A DNA stretch of 64,000 nt from Ascidiaceihabitans sp023955215 (GCA_943788345.1 CALSPX010000004.1:124001-188000), one strand, 5' to 3'. Positions 45,034 to 54,953 are shown, numbered from the stretch's first letter. The notes: a model not told the origin generated them from the sequence alone. Numbers and translations: made by a program.

Positions 45034-45524
45034 GCATGTCTGACGAAATCAACACACTCGAAGACTTGCAAGCTGTTGTCGGCGAAGCCACAGCACCTGC
45101 AATCGAATTGACTCCACGTGAGCCAGTAATCGACTCATTGGGCCGTTCATACGCAACAGGCAAACGTAAAGATGCGGTTGCACGCGTTTGGATCAAGCCT
45201 GGTACAGGTAAAGTTACCGTAAACGGCAAGCCGCAAAACGAATACTTTGCGCGCCCTGTTTTGCAAATGATCCTAGCACAGCCTTTCACCATTGCTGGTG
45301 TTGAAGGCGAATTTGACGTGGTTGCCACTGTCAAAGGTGGCGGTCTTTCTGGTCAAGCTGGTGCGGTTAAGCACGGTGTTTCCAAAGCATTGCAACTTTT
45401 CAACCCATCCCTTCGCGGTGCGTTGAAAGCTGCTGGCTTCTTGACACGCGACAGCCGCGTTGTTGAGCGTAAGAAATACGGTAAAGCAAAAGCGCGTAAG
45501 AGCTTCCAGTTCTCTAAGCGTTAA
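45030..45524 (+). CDS. rpsI: 30S ribosomal protein S9
   Basis: The 164-aa protein has an acidic N-terminal extension (about 1-40) typical of alphaproteobacteria, then the S9 core: YATGKRKDAVARVWIKPGTG, FDVVATVKGGGLSGQAGAVK and the C-terminal KKYGKAKARKSFQFSKR tail that reaches the P-site tRNA. ATG 45030 overlaps the rplM stop; ATG 45036 is an alternative. A hairpin terminator follows 24 bp after the stop. Confidence 0.97.
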   Translation: MSMSDEINTLEDLQAVVGEATAPAIELTPREPVIDSLGRSYATGKRKDAVARVWIKPGTGKVTVNGKPQNEYFARPVLQMILAQPFTIAGVEGEFDVVATVKGGGLSGQAGAVKHGVSKALQLFNPSLRGALKAAGFLTRDSRVVERKKYGKAKARKSFQFSKR

Positions 45525-45547
45525 TCTTTACTTACGATTTTGGAATG

Positions 45548-45574
45548 GGGCGTGCCGATTGGTGCGCCCTTTTT
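45548..45574 (+). terminator. rplM-rpsI terminator
   Basis: GGGCG-T-GCC pairs with GGT-G-CGCCC (9 bp including G-T pairs, GATT loop), followed by five T. Confidence 0.85.
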
Positions 45575-45648
45575 CGTTTGCTTAGGGCATGCCGCTGGTG
45601 ATTGCCCTTAGGTGTGCCTAGATTGAGTATAACAATAGGAACTTGCTT

Positions 45649-46635
45649 ATGAAATTCTCAGTCCTTGATCTTGCCCCTGTTCCCGAAGGTTCAGACGCGG
45701 CCCAAGCGATGTTGAATATGGTTGATCTTGCTCAAAGGGCTGAGAACCTAGGCTATCACCGCTACTGGATGGCCGAACACCACAACATGGCAGGTATTGC
45801 GAGTGCCGCGACCTCGGTGTTGATTGGTCATGTCGCCAGCCAAACCAATACCATTCGTGTGGGCGCGGGCGGTATCATGCTGCCAAATCATGCGCCTTTG
45901 TTAATTGCCGAGCAATTCGGAACACTTGCCACGCTTCACGGTGATCGTATTGACTTGGGGCTGGGGCGTGCACCTGGTGGGGACCAAGCTGTTTACCACG
46001 CATTGCGCCGCACTGGCAGCGATGACTTCCCTGCTGATGTGCATGAATTGATGACCCTATTGGGTGATCCCCAACCACAGGCCGCTGTTCGTGCATTGCC
46101 AGGTGAGGGAACGCATGTGCCAATATGGATTTTGGGGTCGTCACTGTACGGTGCACAATTAGCTGCACATTTTGGCCTACCTTACGCCTTCGCCTCACAT
46201 TTCGCGCCTGCGGCGTTGGAAGAGGCGGCATACATTTATCGCCGTGACTTCAAGGCATCCGCTACGTTGGCCGAGCCATATTTTATGTTGGCAGCCAATG
46301 TCTTTGCTGCGGAAAGTGATGAAGAGGGGGCTTACTTAAGGACCTCAATGCAACAAGCCTTTGCGCGTATGCAAACGGGTACCCGAGGCAAGCTGCCACG
46401 ACCTGTGAAAGACATTGATGCTGCGATTGGTGAGAGAATGCGGCGCAGCGTCGAACCAATGCTACGGGTTTCAGCAACCGGTTCGCCAGAGACGGTGCGC
46501 AAACACTTGGAAAGTTTGATTGAAATTTACGAACCCGACGAAATGATCCTGACAGGTCAAATTCATGATCATGCAGCGCGGGTTAAATCGTTTGAGATTG
46601 CAGCGGGTGCAATGGATCAGATACTGGCCGCTTAA
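45649..46635 (+). CDS. luciferase-like (LLM) flavin-dependent oxidoreductase
   Basis: Start ATG 45649, 8 bases after AGGA, gives 328 aa; the TTG at 45643 is not needed. The family opening MKFSVLDLAPVPEGSDAAQA, RYWMAEHHNMAGIASAA and GTLATLHGDRIDLGLGRAPGG are visible, along with WILGSSLYGAQLAAHFGLPY. Such enzymes use reduced FMN to oxidise varied small substrates; this subgroup is often labelled MsnO8. The substrate is unknown. The 3' end overlaps the tetR-type gene by 4 bp. Confidence 0.88.
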   Translation: MKFSVLDLAPVPEGSDAAQAMLNMVDLAQRAENLGYHRYWMAEHHNMAGIASAATSVLIGHVASQTNTIRVGAGGIMLPNHAPLLIAEQFGTLATLHGDRIDLGLGRAPGGDQAVYHALRRTGSDDFPADVHELMTLLGDPQPQAAVRALPGEGTHVPIWILGSSLYGAQLAAHFGLPYAFASHFAPAALEEAAYIYRRDFKASATLAEPYFMLAANVFAAESDEEGAYLRTSMQQAFARMQTGTRGKLPRPVKDIDAAIGERMRRSVEPMLRVSATGSPETVRKHLESLIEIYEPDEMILTGQIHDHAARVKSFEIAAGAMDQILAA

Positions 46636-47249
46636 TCGTCCGCGTCAATCAACCCTAATCCGCGCAGATAAATTCCAATCCCAGTTTCTAGCAAGTCTTC
46701 TGGTGGAAACGGGGATGCGCGTCCTGGCGAATTACGGGCAAACAGTTCAACAACGCCGTGGCTCATGGCCCAAATATGTGCGCTGAACATGGATGCAGGT
46801 GGTCGTTTCTCAACAGGAATATGCTCGCTAAGATCCGCAGCGGCTTTTTCCAAAACGTCATTGGCACGCTTTGAGGCTGCAGCCAATTCAGGTGTTCGGT
46901 TGACCGAAATGCTACTTTCAAACATCGCGATGTAGTGCCCGGGGTATTTCTGCGCGAATGCCAAATAGGCACGCCCAGTCGCGCCAAACGCAGCCATGGC
47001 TGAGGGTTGGCCTGATTGATAGGCAAACTCCATCAGGTCAGCGAACATGTCATACCCCTGACGCGCGGCTTCGGCGATCAGGTCTTCGCGTCCGTCAAAG
47101 TGGCGGTACACCGCAGCAGGAGTCACACCCGCCGTTTTAGACGCTTCGGACAGCGTGAAACCTGTTGGGCCTTTAGTCTCGATCAGGGTCAACGCCGCGT
47201 CGATCAAGGCCTGTTTCAGGTTGCCGTGATGATAGCCGCGTTTAGACAT
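46632..47249 (-). CDS. TetR-family regulator
   Basis: Start ATG 47249 gives 205 aa with the helix-turn-helix at about 8-52 (GFTLSEASKTAGVTPAAVYRHFDGRED). The C-terminal ligand domain is of the TetR_C WHG type, with AHIWAMSHGVVELFARN. The start overlaps the ppk2 stop by 8 nt, so it is the second gene of a ppk2-tetR unit. Its 3' end meets the LLM oxidoreductase. The target is unknown; ppk2 or the oxidoreductase are candidates by position. Confidence 0.88.
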   Translation of the reverse strand: MSKRGYHHGNLKQALIDAALTLIETKGPTGFTLSEASKTAGVTPAAVYRHFDGREDLIAEAARQGYDMFADLMEFAYQSGQPSAMAAFGATGRAYLAFAQKYPGHYIAMFESSISVNRTPELAAASKRANDVLEKAAADLSEHIPVEKRPPASMFSAHIWAMSHGVVELFARNSPGRASPFPPEDLLETGIGIYLRGLGLIDADD

Positions 47250-48111
47250 TCCAGATGTCCGGCCCACCACAGATGGCTGTATCAACGTCGCCAATCGCTT
47301 TGGGGTCTTTGTTTGTGTAATCCAGAGCGTGCAAAACTGTACGAATTGCATTCAGGCGCGCGCGGCGTTTGTCATCAGAGCGAATGATCGTCCATGGGGC
47401 GACATCGCTGTGAGATCGCTCAAGCGTTTCTGCGATTGCGGCAGAATACTCATCCCACTTTTTCAAGCCTTCGACGTCGATCCAGCTTAGTTTCCATTGT
47501 TTGAGCGGATCACTTTCGCGGCCCAAGAAACGGCGCAGCTGCTCTTCACGCCCAACGTTCAGCCAGAATTTGAACAGATGTACACCGTCACTGGTGATCA
47601 TCTTTTCAACGTCTTTGACTTGGTTGAAAAACACTTCGCGCTGTTCTGGTTTGCAAAAGCCAAACACATGTTCCACGACACCACGGTTATACCAGCTACG
47701 GTCAAAAAAGGTCATGCCACCCGCGGTTGGTAGGTGTTTGATATAACGTTGGAAATACCACTCACCCATTTCTTTTTCAGTTGGTTTAGACAGGGCAACA
47801 ACACGTGCGCCGCGTGGGTTCAAGTTCTCGCGGAACCGTTTGATTGTCCCACCTTTGCCTGCTGCATCACGACCTTCAAAAACAATAGCAACACGTGAAC
47901 CGCTTTCTTTGGCCCAAGCCTGCATTTTGACCAGTTCGATCTGTAACTTCGCCAACTGCCCTTCATAGACCTTACGTGCCAACCGTTCTTGATGTGGATA
48001 GCTGGTGCTGATGATATCGCTTTTGTCAGAGCGCTTAATCGCGTTACGCACACTTTCTGGTGCAAGGTCATTGAAAAACGCACTGATACCGCCGTCAAAA
48101 GGTAGGGTCAT
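47242..48111 (-). CDS. ppk2: polyphosphate kinase 2
   Basis: The 289-aa enzyme moves phosphate between polyphosphate and nucleotides. Walker A: EGRDAAGKGGTIKRFREN (79-96). Walker B: FFDRSWYNRGVVEHVFGF. The lid region has SDPLKQWKLSWIDVEGLKKW. The single-domain length suggests a class I PPK2, which mostly phosphorylates ADP or GDP. It is transcribed with the downstream tetR-type gene. Confidence 0.94.
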   Translation of the reverse strand: MTLPFDGGISAFFNDLAPESVRNAIKRSDKSDIISTSYPHQERLARKVYEGQLAKLQIELVKMQAWAKESGSRVAIVFEGRDAAGKGGTIKRFRENLNPRGARVVALSKPTEKEMGEWYFQRYIKHLPTAGGMTFFDRSWYNRGVVEHVFGFCKPEQREVFFNQVKDVEKMITSDGVHLFKFWLNVGREEQLRRFLGRESDPLKQWKLSWIDVEGLKKWDEYSAAIAETLERSHSDVAPWTIIRSDDKRRARLNAIRTVLHALDYTNKDPKAIGDVDTAICGGPDIWNV

Positions 48112-48165
48112 TGTCCGGATCCTTAATGTAACTGTTCTTTACATCTATATGGGGCAGTGGGCAAC

Positions 48166-49137
48166 TTAACGCAAACCCGCACGGGACGCCGCGCGATGAA
48201 TTGCTGCAATTACGGCATCATGTGAGAGATGCTGCGGCATATGGCCAATCCCCTCAAGCGTGACCAGATTTGCACCTTCCACGTCTTCAACCAAGCGCTT
48301 AGAGTGAACATGAAGCGGGACAATGGTATCCGTATCGCCGTGCACGATCTCAAGTGGGAGGGTGAGAGCGGCGTATTGATCCGATATCGCGCGCAGATCT
48401 TCCTTTAGGGTTTTACGTTGACGCGCATTTGCCATCAAGGAAGAGGGACGCAAGATCAGTGGTATGCCAATATGGCTGGCATATCCTGAAACGGGTTCTT
48501 GGGGTTGGAACGTCTCATTCAGGCTTTTGGCGACGTATTCGTCGCTGACCCATGCTGATGCAAGCCTTGATAAGATAGGACCGCTGAGCGGATGCGCCAG
48601 TGCACCAGTCAGCGCGTCCAATTCGCCTTTCCAAGGGTAGGCAACGCCAGAGATTGATACCGCGGCAGCGATGTTATCAGGCCGCGCAACAGCCCATGCA
48701 AGGGTTATCGCACCGCCAAGGCTTTGGCCTGCAACGATAGGTTTGTCCGCACCAAGAGCTTGTGCCGCGGAGGCCAATAGCTCTGCTTGGTCGGTAACTG
48801 AAACACCAAACGGTGCCAATTCAGGGGTATAACCCAAACCGGGGCGGTCAAATATGATGACGCGGTAGGATTGTGCCAGTTTTTCGGCCAAACCAAATGT
48901 GAAGTCTCGGGTATTGCCTGATGATCCATGGATAAGAACCAAGGCTGGGCCACTTCCCATCTCGACGTAATGGACAGGATGGCCAGCGACTTCGACAAAA
49001 TTTCCCTGCGCTGGAAACTGTGCGGTGGCGCGTTTGGCGTTTTGTCCTACGCGCCACAGGGTGGTGGCGACGGCCAAAACCATCGCCACTAAGATCAGTA
49101 TAAAGACGCCCTTAAGCACCAATCTCATCCATCTCAA
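48166..49137 (-). CDS. membrane-anchored alpha/beta hydrolase
   Basis: The 323-aa protein has an N-terminal membrane helix (about 7-28) and a hydrolase fold. The oxyanion segment is VLIHGSSGNTRD (68-79), the nucleophile S139 lies in AGQSLGG, the acid is likely the Asp in VHGDTDTIVP and the His is in EGIGHMPQHL. The substrate is unknown. Its start overlaps the metA 3' end by 26 bp. Confidence 0.88.
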   Translation of the reverse strand: MRWMRLVLKGVFILILVAMVLAVATTLWRVGQNAKRATAQFPAQGNFVEVAGHPVHYVEMGSGPALVLIHGSSGNTRDFTFGLAEKLAQSYRVIIFDRPGLGYTPELAPFGVSVTDQAELLASAAQALGADKPIVAGQSLGGAITLAWAVARPDNIAAAVSISGVAYPWKGELDALTGALAHPLSGPILSRLASAWVSDEYVAKSLNETFQPQEPVSGYASHIGIPLILRPSSLMANARQRKTLKEDLRAISDQYAALTLPLEIVHGDTDTIVPLHVHSKRLVEDVEGANLVTLEGIGHMPQHLSHDAVIAAIHRAASRAGLR

Positions 49138-50028
49138 ACGGGGTCGTTTGATAGATGCTGTTCAGCCAATTGCCGTAAAACAAGTGGGCATGGCTGCGCC
49201 AACGGTTGGTGGGCACTTGGGCTGGATCGTCATTTGGGTAGTAATTGGTTGGGACATTGATTGGCGTTCCAGCCTCCACATCTCGATCATATTCTTGTTT
49301 CAACGTAACACTGTCATATTCAAAGTGGCTAAAGATATAGACGCCACGATGCTTGGGATCTTGGACGACACAAGGGCCGACTTCGTCGCTTCCAAGCAAT
49401 GTTTTTAGACCATCACTGGCGTCAATCTCAGATTGATGCATCTCTGTCCAACGGCTGGTTGGAATAACACAATCATCTGAAAAACCTTGTAAATATGGTG
49501 ATGTGGGTCCAAGTTTTTGTGGCGGAAACACCCAAAAGCCTTGTCATCCAGCATATGTTTTTTGACGCCGTGAAAGTGATTGATCATTGCCATGCCCCCC
49601 CAGCATACACCCATCGTTGAGTGCACATTGGTTTGGGTCCAGTTCATGACCTCGGTCAGTTCATTCCAGTAATCAACGTCTTCGAACTCGAGGTGCTCAA
49701 TTGGGGCACCGGTGATGATCAAGCCATCAAACTTCTCGTCTTTCACCTCAGAGAACGGGCGATAGAAGCTTTCCATATGTTCAGCAGCCGTATTGCGCGT
49801 CTTGTGATCAGACATGCGGATCAGGTTCAAATCAATCTGAAGGGGCGTCGCACCGATAAGACGTGCAAACTGGTTTTCTGTCTGAATCTTCTTGGGCATC
49901 AGGTTCAGCAACGCAATGCGCAAAGGGCGGATATCTTGGCGTGCGGCCGCGTCTTCGTCCATCACTGACACACCCTCGCGCGAAAGCACGTCAAAGGCTG
50001 GCAGTGTTGCTGGAATTTTGATCGGCAT
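49112..50028 (-). pseudogene. metA: homoserine O-succinyltransferase (MetA family), frameshifted
   Basis: From ATG 50028 the first frame gives a normal MetA N-terminus, including the catalytic Cys in TMGVCWGGMAM and TGAPIEHLEFEDVDYW, up to AFGCFRHKNL. A second frame then continues PTSPYLQGFSDD to the stop at 49112, with the other active-site residues in FSHFEYDS. The frames would join if one base were restored at about 49508/49509, for example TTG-GCA-CCC instead of TTG-GACCC. The repaired length of 305 aa is normal. The reaction would be acylation of homoserine for methionine. Either the gene is broken or the consensus has an indel. Confidence 0.88.
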
Positions 50029-50133
50029 AATTTTAGTCCTGATTATATATTCGTAGTGCAGAGATAGCTGTGAGGGGCGTCTGTTTCCAGTATCGGGCAA
50101 TCACAAGTTGCTGAAACAGATGTCAGTCTTGCC

Positions 50134-50991
50134 TCACATTCGATCGATAGCGTGACCGATCAATGCATCAAAATCTGCAGCTGACTTTAAAGATGCGACT
50201 TCATCCGCAGTCACCGTAACGCCCCAGCGTGCCATAGCCTCATAACGGGGCTGGCGGTGTTCAAGAGCGCGCGCATAGGTCCAGCGAACGAATGCATCGG
50301 GATTAACTTTGTCGCCTGATATGCTGTTTTCATTTAGATATTCGGTCCACGACTTAGCAAGAAATTCGGGCTGATAAGCCATCGGTTTAGGAGCCTTATC
50401 GAAACGACGTACCAATTCTGCCGTATGGGCGTCATCGCCTTTAATCCACAGTGGCAAACAATTGGCACTCAATTCAGACATCAACGCATCACTGTCGTCT
50501 GTCGCTTCAACCCACTCGCAAATGGAGCCACCTGTGTCACAGATAAAATGTGGATAGCCATAAAGGTTGGTTCCGCGATCCGCGAAATATGCAGTGTCAT
50601 TCAGCGCTGCTATCTCTGCTGTACGGAACTGATCCTGACGCTCTTTATATTCTTCAATGCTGAGACCTCCAAGGGTCAGATCGCCGGGCTTGCCCAAATA
50701 TGTTGATACAGCGCCCAGGTCATGGGTGTGTACATTGGGTGCTAAATAGATCGCATCCTGACGCAGCATTTCGCGCAAATATGGGTGATCCATAGCGGCT
50801 TTGATACATGAATTGACAATGTATTCGCCCATGTAACGCGTCCCGATGCGGTAATCGATGCTATAGTGGAACCAATCGCCGGTGTCGCGCAGGATAGTGG
50901 ACATGTGCGTTTTGCCCAAACCAGACATGCCAAAAACCATAACCCGTTTGTTCGGGGCGGCGGTCCATGCGTCTTTGGTTGGGTAAAGCAT
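50134..50991 (-). CDS. P-loop ATPase-like protein, function unknown
   Basis: The 285-aa protein has a Walker A at 21-28 (FGMSGLGKTHMSTILR) and WFHYSIDYRIGTRYMGEYIV following, with a possible Walker B in YPHFICDTGGSICEW. The rest is soluble and helical. It reads like a small kinase or ATPase, and I recall similar conserved Rhodobacteraceae proteins next to metA, but I cannot name the family. It is upstream of metA on the same strand with a 105-bp gap holding only a CTGTTTC/GAAACAG inverted repeat. Confidence 0.72.
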   Translation of the reverse strand: MLYPTKDAWTAAPNKRVMVFGMSGLGKTHMSTILRDTGDWFHYSIDYRIGTRYMGEYIVNSCIKAAMDHPYLREMLRQDAIYLAPNVHTHDLGAVSTYLGKPGDLTLGGLSIEEYKERQDQFRTAEIAALNDTAYFADRGTNLYGYPHFICDTGGSICEWVEATDDSDALMSELSANCLPLWIKGDDAHTAELVRRFDKAPKPMAYQPEFLAKSWTEYLNENSISGDKVNPDAFVRWTYARALEHRQPRYEAMARWGVTVTADEVASLKSAADFDALIGHAIDRM

Positions 50992-51066
50992 TGTGAAATC
51001 CTGCGAAAATACTGTTGCTCTGTCCTAAACCGCTGATGGTTTTGGGTCAATCACTTGGCAATCGTG

Positions 51067-51972
51067 TTACCCACGCAGTGCTTTCCAAGCCCGCCCATCC
51101 AAGATGATCAAACCGACGGCCAAAATGACAAATCCAACAAAAGCATTTGCCGACAGTTTTTCACCTAAAACAACGGCACCCAGCGTGATTGCAACTGGGG
51201 CGACCAACAGCGTGACCAACATCAGGTTACCGCTGCCAGCCATGGCTAAAACGCGGTAATACAACAAGTAAGCCGCAGCTGTTGCGATCACCGCGTAATA
51301 CCCAATTGCGACCAGTGTTCGGGGTTGCAGATCAAAGGTTGGCAGGCCCTCAACGAAATAAACCAAAGGCAGCATTATGACAGTGGCGCCCGTCAACATA
51401 CCCGCGGCTGCCAATTGCGGGGGCATTCCCACCAAATTCTTGCGCGCCCAAACACCTGCAACTGCGTAAGCAACCGTGCCACCAATAACGGCAAGCTGGG
51501 CCAAGCTACGCAAATCGAAATTTTTGAAGTTCTCAAGGCCAATCGCGACTGCAACCCCAAAGAAGCCTAACACCACGCCAATTATCTTGCGTGGCGTCAA
51601 ACGTTCGTCTGAAAAGAACAGTGCTGCCATGACCACGCCAACAACGGCGGTAAAGGCGTTCAGAATTGAGGTTAGGCCAGATTCGATATGCAACTGGCCC
51701 CAAGCCATCAGAACGAACGGGATGACGTTGTTCAGCAATCCCATCACAAGAAATGCAAACCATATTCGGGGATTTCGGGGCAGGGGAATACGCATCACCG
51801 CGACAACGACCCAAAGAACCAACATTGCCCACGTTACGCGATGCGCTACGGACATCAGAGGCGATATTTCATCAAGGGCTATGCGTATGGATAAGAACGA
51901 TCCACCCCATATCAGTGCAAGCACCAGCATTTCAGCCCATGCGCGGCCAGAGAGGGATTTTTGATCAGTCAT
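51067..51972 (-). CDS. EamA-family (DMT) transporter
   Basis: The 301-aa protein has ten hydrophobic segments in two EamA repeats (about 8-140 and 155-290). The family features LALIWGGSFLSIRIAL in the first helix and the terminal helix FVILAVGLIILDGRAWK are visible. DMT proteins export amino acids, metabolites or nucleotide precursors; the substrate cannot be inferred. It is followed after 57 bp by the broken FadL-like gene on the same strand. Confidence 0.88.
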   Translation of the reverse strand: MTDQKSLSGRAWAEMLVLALIWGGSFLSIRIALDEISPLMSVAHRVTWAMLVLWVVVAVMRIPLPRNPRIWFAFLVMGLLNNVIPFVLMAWGQLHIESGLTSILNAFTAVVGVVMAALFFSDERLTPRKIIGVVLGFFGVAVAIGLENFKNFDLRSLAQLAVIGGTVAYAVAGVWARKNLVGMPPQLAAAGMLTGATVIMLPLVYFVEGLPTFDLQPRTLVAIGYYAVIATAAAYLLYYRVLAMAGSGNLMLVTLLVAPVAITLGAVVLGEKLSANAFVGFVILAVGLIILDGRAWKALRG

Positions 51973-52029
51973 GGCGCGACACTAGTGAGTGTGCCGCGCC
52001 ATGGGTACCCGTTTCTTGCGGGTTCGTGA

Positions 52030-53097
52030 TTAGAACGTGTAGGCTACCGATAAGCCAGCGGACAATGCTGAGTTGCCATCAAAGCGTCCAATAACTGCCG
52101 GACCAGCTGCAGTTCCGATTGTACCATTTGTGTCAGCAAGTTTGGTGTAGCGAATGCCAGTTGTTACTTTGATGGCATCTTTTGTATAAATTGCTGCAAG
52201 AGCAATACTATCATTACCACCAGTTGGCGACAGCGCAGAAGCGGTTGCTGCATTGCTTCCCCCAGACCATCCATAAACAGCTGAAACGCTCCAAGTGTCA
52301 TTCAGCTTACGACCGACACCTAGAGTATAATCCGTGGAATCACTTAGTGAGGCAAGGTTGCCTCCACCCAATCCTGCGGCAGGAAGAGAAAATTCACTCC
52401 ATGGAGAAAACCTAACAGAACCAAACAACAATGTATCAGCAGCGATTCCTGATTGGAATTCTAGGTTCCAGCTTTCAGGCGTTGCCGATGCTGTTGTTGG
52501 GTTGGTGACCGTCCCAGCAATTGTATCTGTGGATGCGAAAGTGTGGTCGATCTTTGAGTTGTAGGTCAATGAAACGCGCAATGCGATTTCAGGACGCTCG
52601 TATGCGACCCCTGCTAAATAGCCGAAACCAGTGTCAGCAGCTAAGTCAAGAGTATATGCTGTATAAGGTAGGGCAATATTACCCTCAATCGTTTGGGCAC
52701 GAAGGCCGCCGTGGAAGCTTAGCCCGTTGTCTAACTTGTAACGAAGTATGCCGGTGAGAGCATTCTAGGACAATTGAGCTGTTATGCCTTGGCCAGTACT
52801 TGCTGTTCCAGCTTCGTACGCGATGCTTGAGCCGAATGGTTGATCCCAGATGACTGCAACTGACACTTTGTCATTTAGATCGGTTTTGTAGCTGCCGCTT
52901 GCGACGCTGAAGTTCTGAGCAATGTTTCCTGTCGATGTTCCTGACAGCTTTGGGTTCGTAGAGCTGTAGCTTAGCTTCGCAACACTTCCAGTTTGAAAAA
53001 TGTCGTTGACCCATTGGCCTGAACGGTCAAGGCCGCCTGCGTTTGCTGCTACGGCGCTTAGGCCTAGCGTGATCGCGGCGTAAATTGGTGTCTTCAT
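52030..53097 (-). pseudogene. FadL/OmpP1-type outer membrane protein, amber stop
   Basis: One frame of 356 codons runs from ATG 53097 to the stop at 52030, interrupted by a single TAG at 52767-52765. The upstream part has a signal peptide and the FadL-like opening AGGLDRSGQWVNDIFQTGS. After the stop, NALTGILRYKLDNGLSFHGG continues in the same frame, then PEIALRVSLTYNSKIDH, ending in an aromatic AYTF typical of barrels. FadL proteins carry hydrophobic compounds across the outer membrane. The lesion is a single codon, so a substitution (for example TCG to TAG) is likely. Confidence 0.88.
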
Positions 53098-53248
53098 TGG
53101 TCGTACTCCCTATGTAGCACATTCCCCGTGTGCGGATTTCTCTCGGAGATGAATATAGGGAGGCGTTAAAAACGCAACCTTTACCCTAGGGTACTTTGCG
53201 TAAGAAATGGGCGGTTTGCGAACATTGTCGCAACTGGGCAACACGCCT

Positions 53249-54121
53249 TCATTTCAAGGTAGTAGAACCTCGTGTTTCTGACCAAATGTTCAAATAGTTG
53301 CCGGCGAATATGATTCCTGCACCCAAAAGGACCCATAGATCCAACGCTTCGCCGTAAACGAGCATCCCAATAATCGCGATGACGGGGAGGCGAACAAAAT
53401 CAATAGGCACCACAACGGTTGCTGGAGCAATGGCCAACGCGTTGGTGATGCAGAAGTGTGCAAGCAACCCGGCAACCCCGATTAATATCAACCAAGGTAG
53501 CGTTTCGGCATCGGGGAGTGCGATGTCGCCGTCGTATCCGGCCGATAAAAAACCGAAGATCAATTGCAAAACCGTGAGATAGAAGAGGATACAAGTGATC
53601 GACTGCGTCCGCGTCAATCGTTTAGTGAAAATGATAGTAAAGGCAAAAAAGATCGCTGAGGACGCAGCCATCATGACACCAGTGTTGATCCCCGCCATAT
53701 CGGGCCGGGTCACGATCAAGACACCAATGAATCCCATCAAGGCAGCAATTGCCCGGATCAATGTTATGCGTTCACCTAACAAAAATGGACTAAGCAAGAT
53801 CACCCAGATCGGAGAAGTGAACTCCAGCGCGAACACTTGCGCCAATGGGATCACCGTAACGGCATAGAACCACAGGTTCTGCCCGATAAAATGCATGATA
53901 TTGCGCGCAAAATGTAAACTGAATTGCTGTCGGTTGACTTGATGCCAGGTGCCAAACACTGAAGCGGCGGCAATCACAATCACCACACCGACGAAGCTGC
54001 GAAATAGCATGATTTCGAAGGTATCAAGGGCAAAACTAACTTCCCGCCCCGCGACAGCCATCGTTGAAAAAGATGCTATTGCACCTATCATCCATATGGC
54101 CGCTTTGAGGACTGGGTTCAT
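53249..54121 (-). CDS. EamA-family (DMT) transporter
   Basis: The 290-aa protein has ten hydrophobic segments in two EamA repeats, with EIMLFRSFVGVVIVIAA in the second helix and FTSPIWVILLSPFLLGERIT near 100, a typical RhaT/EamA stretch. It is less similar to the other transporter at 51.1 kb than a recent duplicate would be. The substrate is unknown. The downstream gap to the broken porin (53098-53248) shows nothing. Confidence 0.88.
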   Translation of the reverse strand: MNPVLKAAIWMIGAIASFSTMAVAGREVSFALDTFEIMLFRSFVGVVIVIAAASVFGTWHQVNRQQFSLHFARNIMHFIGQNLWFYAVTVIPLAQVFALEFTSPIWVILLSPFLLGERITLIRAIAALMGFIGVLIVTRPDMAGINTGVMMAASSAIFFAFTIIFTKRLTRTQSITCILFYLTVLQLIFGFLSAGYDGDIALPDAETLPWLILIGVAGLLAHFCITNALAIAPATVVVPIDFVRLPVIAIIGMLVYGEALDLWVLLGAGIIFAGNYLNIWSETRGSTTLK

Positions 54122-54201
54122 GTGATTTAGCCTTTTGAAATGCCAAAGGCGTTACGCCCTGGGCCGTGATTCTGGAGCCGATCAGGTGAACCGATGGTGT
54201 A

Positions 54202-54864
54202 TTAACCTTGGGCTTTACTTATCTCGCGTTTGCGAATGGTATCGCGCAGTAAAACGATGGTGCAACCGACCATACCGCTTAGCATAATCGACAGGGCAAG
54301 AATTCGCGAGCTGTGGGGTGCAACCTTTGCGATTCCAACAGGCCCAAACGAAATGACAGTCTGCCCGCTATCAATCGATTGAATTACGCGCTTTGCATTT
54401 AGCATATGCGTCGCAACGCGCTCTGTGCTGAGCAGTGAAGCGTTTGAAATGCTTTCAATCGCTTGAATCTCGGCCAACGCCTTAGCCTTGATAAACGCGG
54501 TGGTTTGCTGGCTGGATTCTTTGAGCTGTGTTTCATACGCCGCTAGAGGTGAAGGGATAGCTGTCGAGAGCGAAACGCTTTCGTCGCTGGCTGCCCAACC
54601 ATCGATAAGGTGATCAGAAACGACTTGTTCCATTTGCTTTGACAAGCACTTCATTTGGTCTTGCACTCCACAAATCTGCTGACCAGCGACTGAATAGACA
54701 TTTACCGAGTAAGTAGCCGATGCGCGATAAACGGGCTGGGATAGCTTGGTGTAACCGAACCCAAGCAAGGTGCTAATAACAACGATGCAACCAATGAGAC
54801 TTACCGCCCCAAAGCGTTTCAAAAAGATCGAACAAGTCGATTTCATCGTTATTATAGTTTTCAT
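54202..54864 (-). CDS. Wzz-like two-span membrane protein
   Basis: The 220-aa product has membrane helices at about 20-40 and 188-205 with a mainly helical loop between, and YTKLSQPVYRASATYSVNVY just after the first helix, like the N-terminal domain of Wzz/chain-length regulators. It lacks the C-terminal kinase part and a clear Pro-rich motif before helix 2, though FGPVGIAKVAPHSS is similar. It would act in the inner membrane on polysaccharide export. The family is tentative. A 19-bp palindrome lies about 90 bp upstream. Confidence 0.55.
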   Translation of the reverse strand: MKTIITMKSTCSIFLKRFGAVSLIGCIVVISTLLGFGYTKLSQPVYRASATYSVNVYSVAGQQICGVQDQMKCLSKQMEQVVSDHLIDGWAASDESVSLSTAIPSPLAAYETQLKESSQQTTAFIKAKALAEIQAIESISNASLLSTERVATHMLNAKRVIQSIDSGQTVISFGPVGIAKVAPHSSRILALSIMLSGMVGCTIVLLRDTIRKREISKAQG

Positions 54865-54953
54865 TCATATAGTCAGTATCCGGTTCTTTTTTCTAGATTG
54901 ACACAAATGTTACCGACCTTACACCAATAAAGTGTGGGCGGAGCAATAGCTAC

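Noticed and set aside
50029..50133. SAM-II or SAM/SAH riboswitch before metA
   Set aside because: I searched by eye for the SAM-II and SAM/SAH core motifs on the minus strand and found only a CTGTTTC/GAAACAG inverted repeat.
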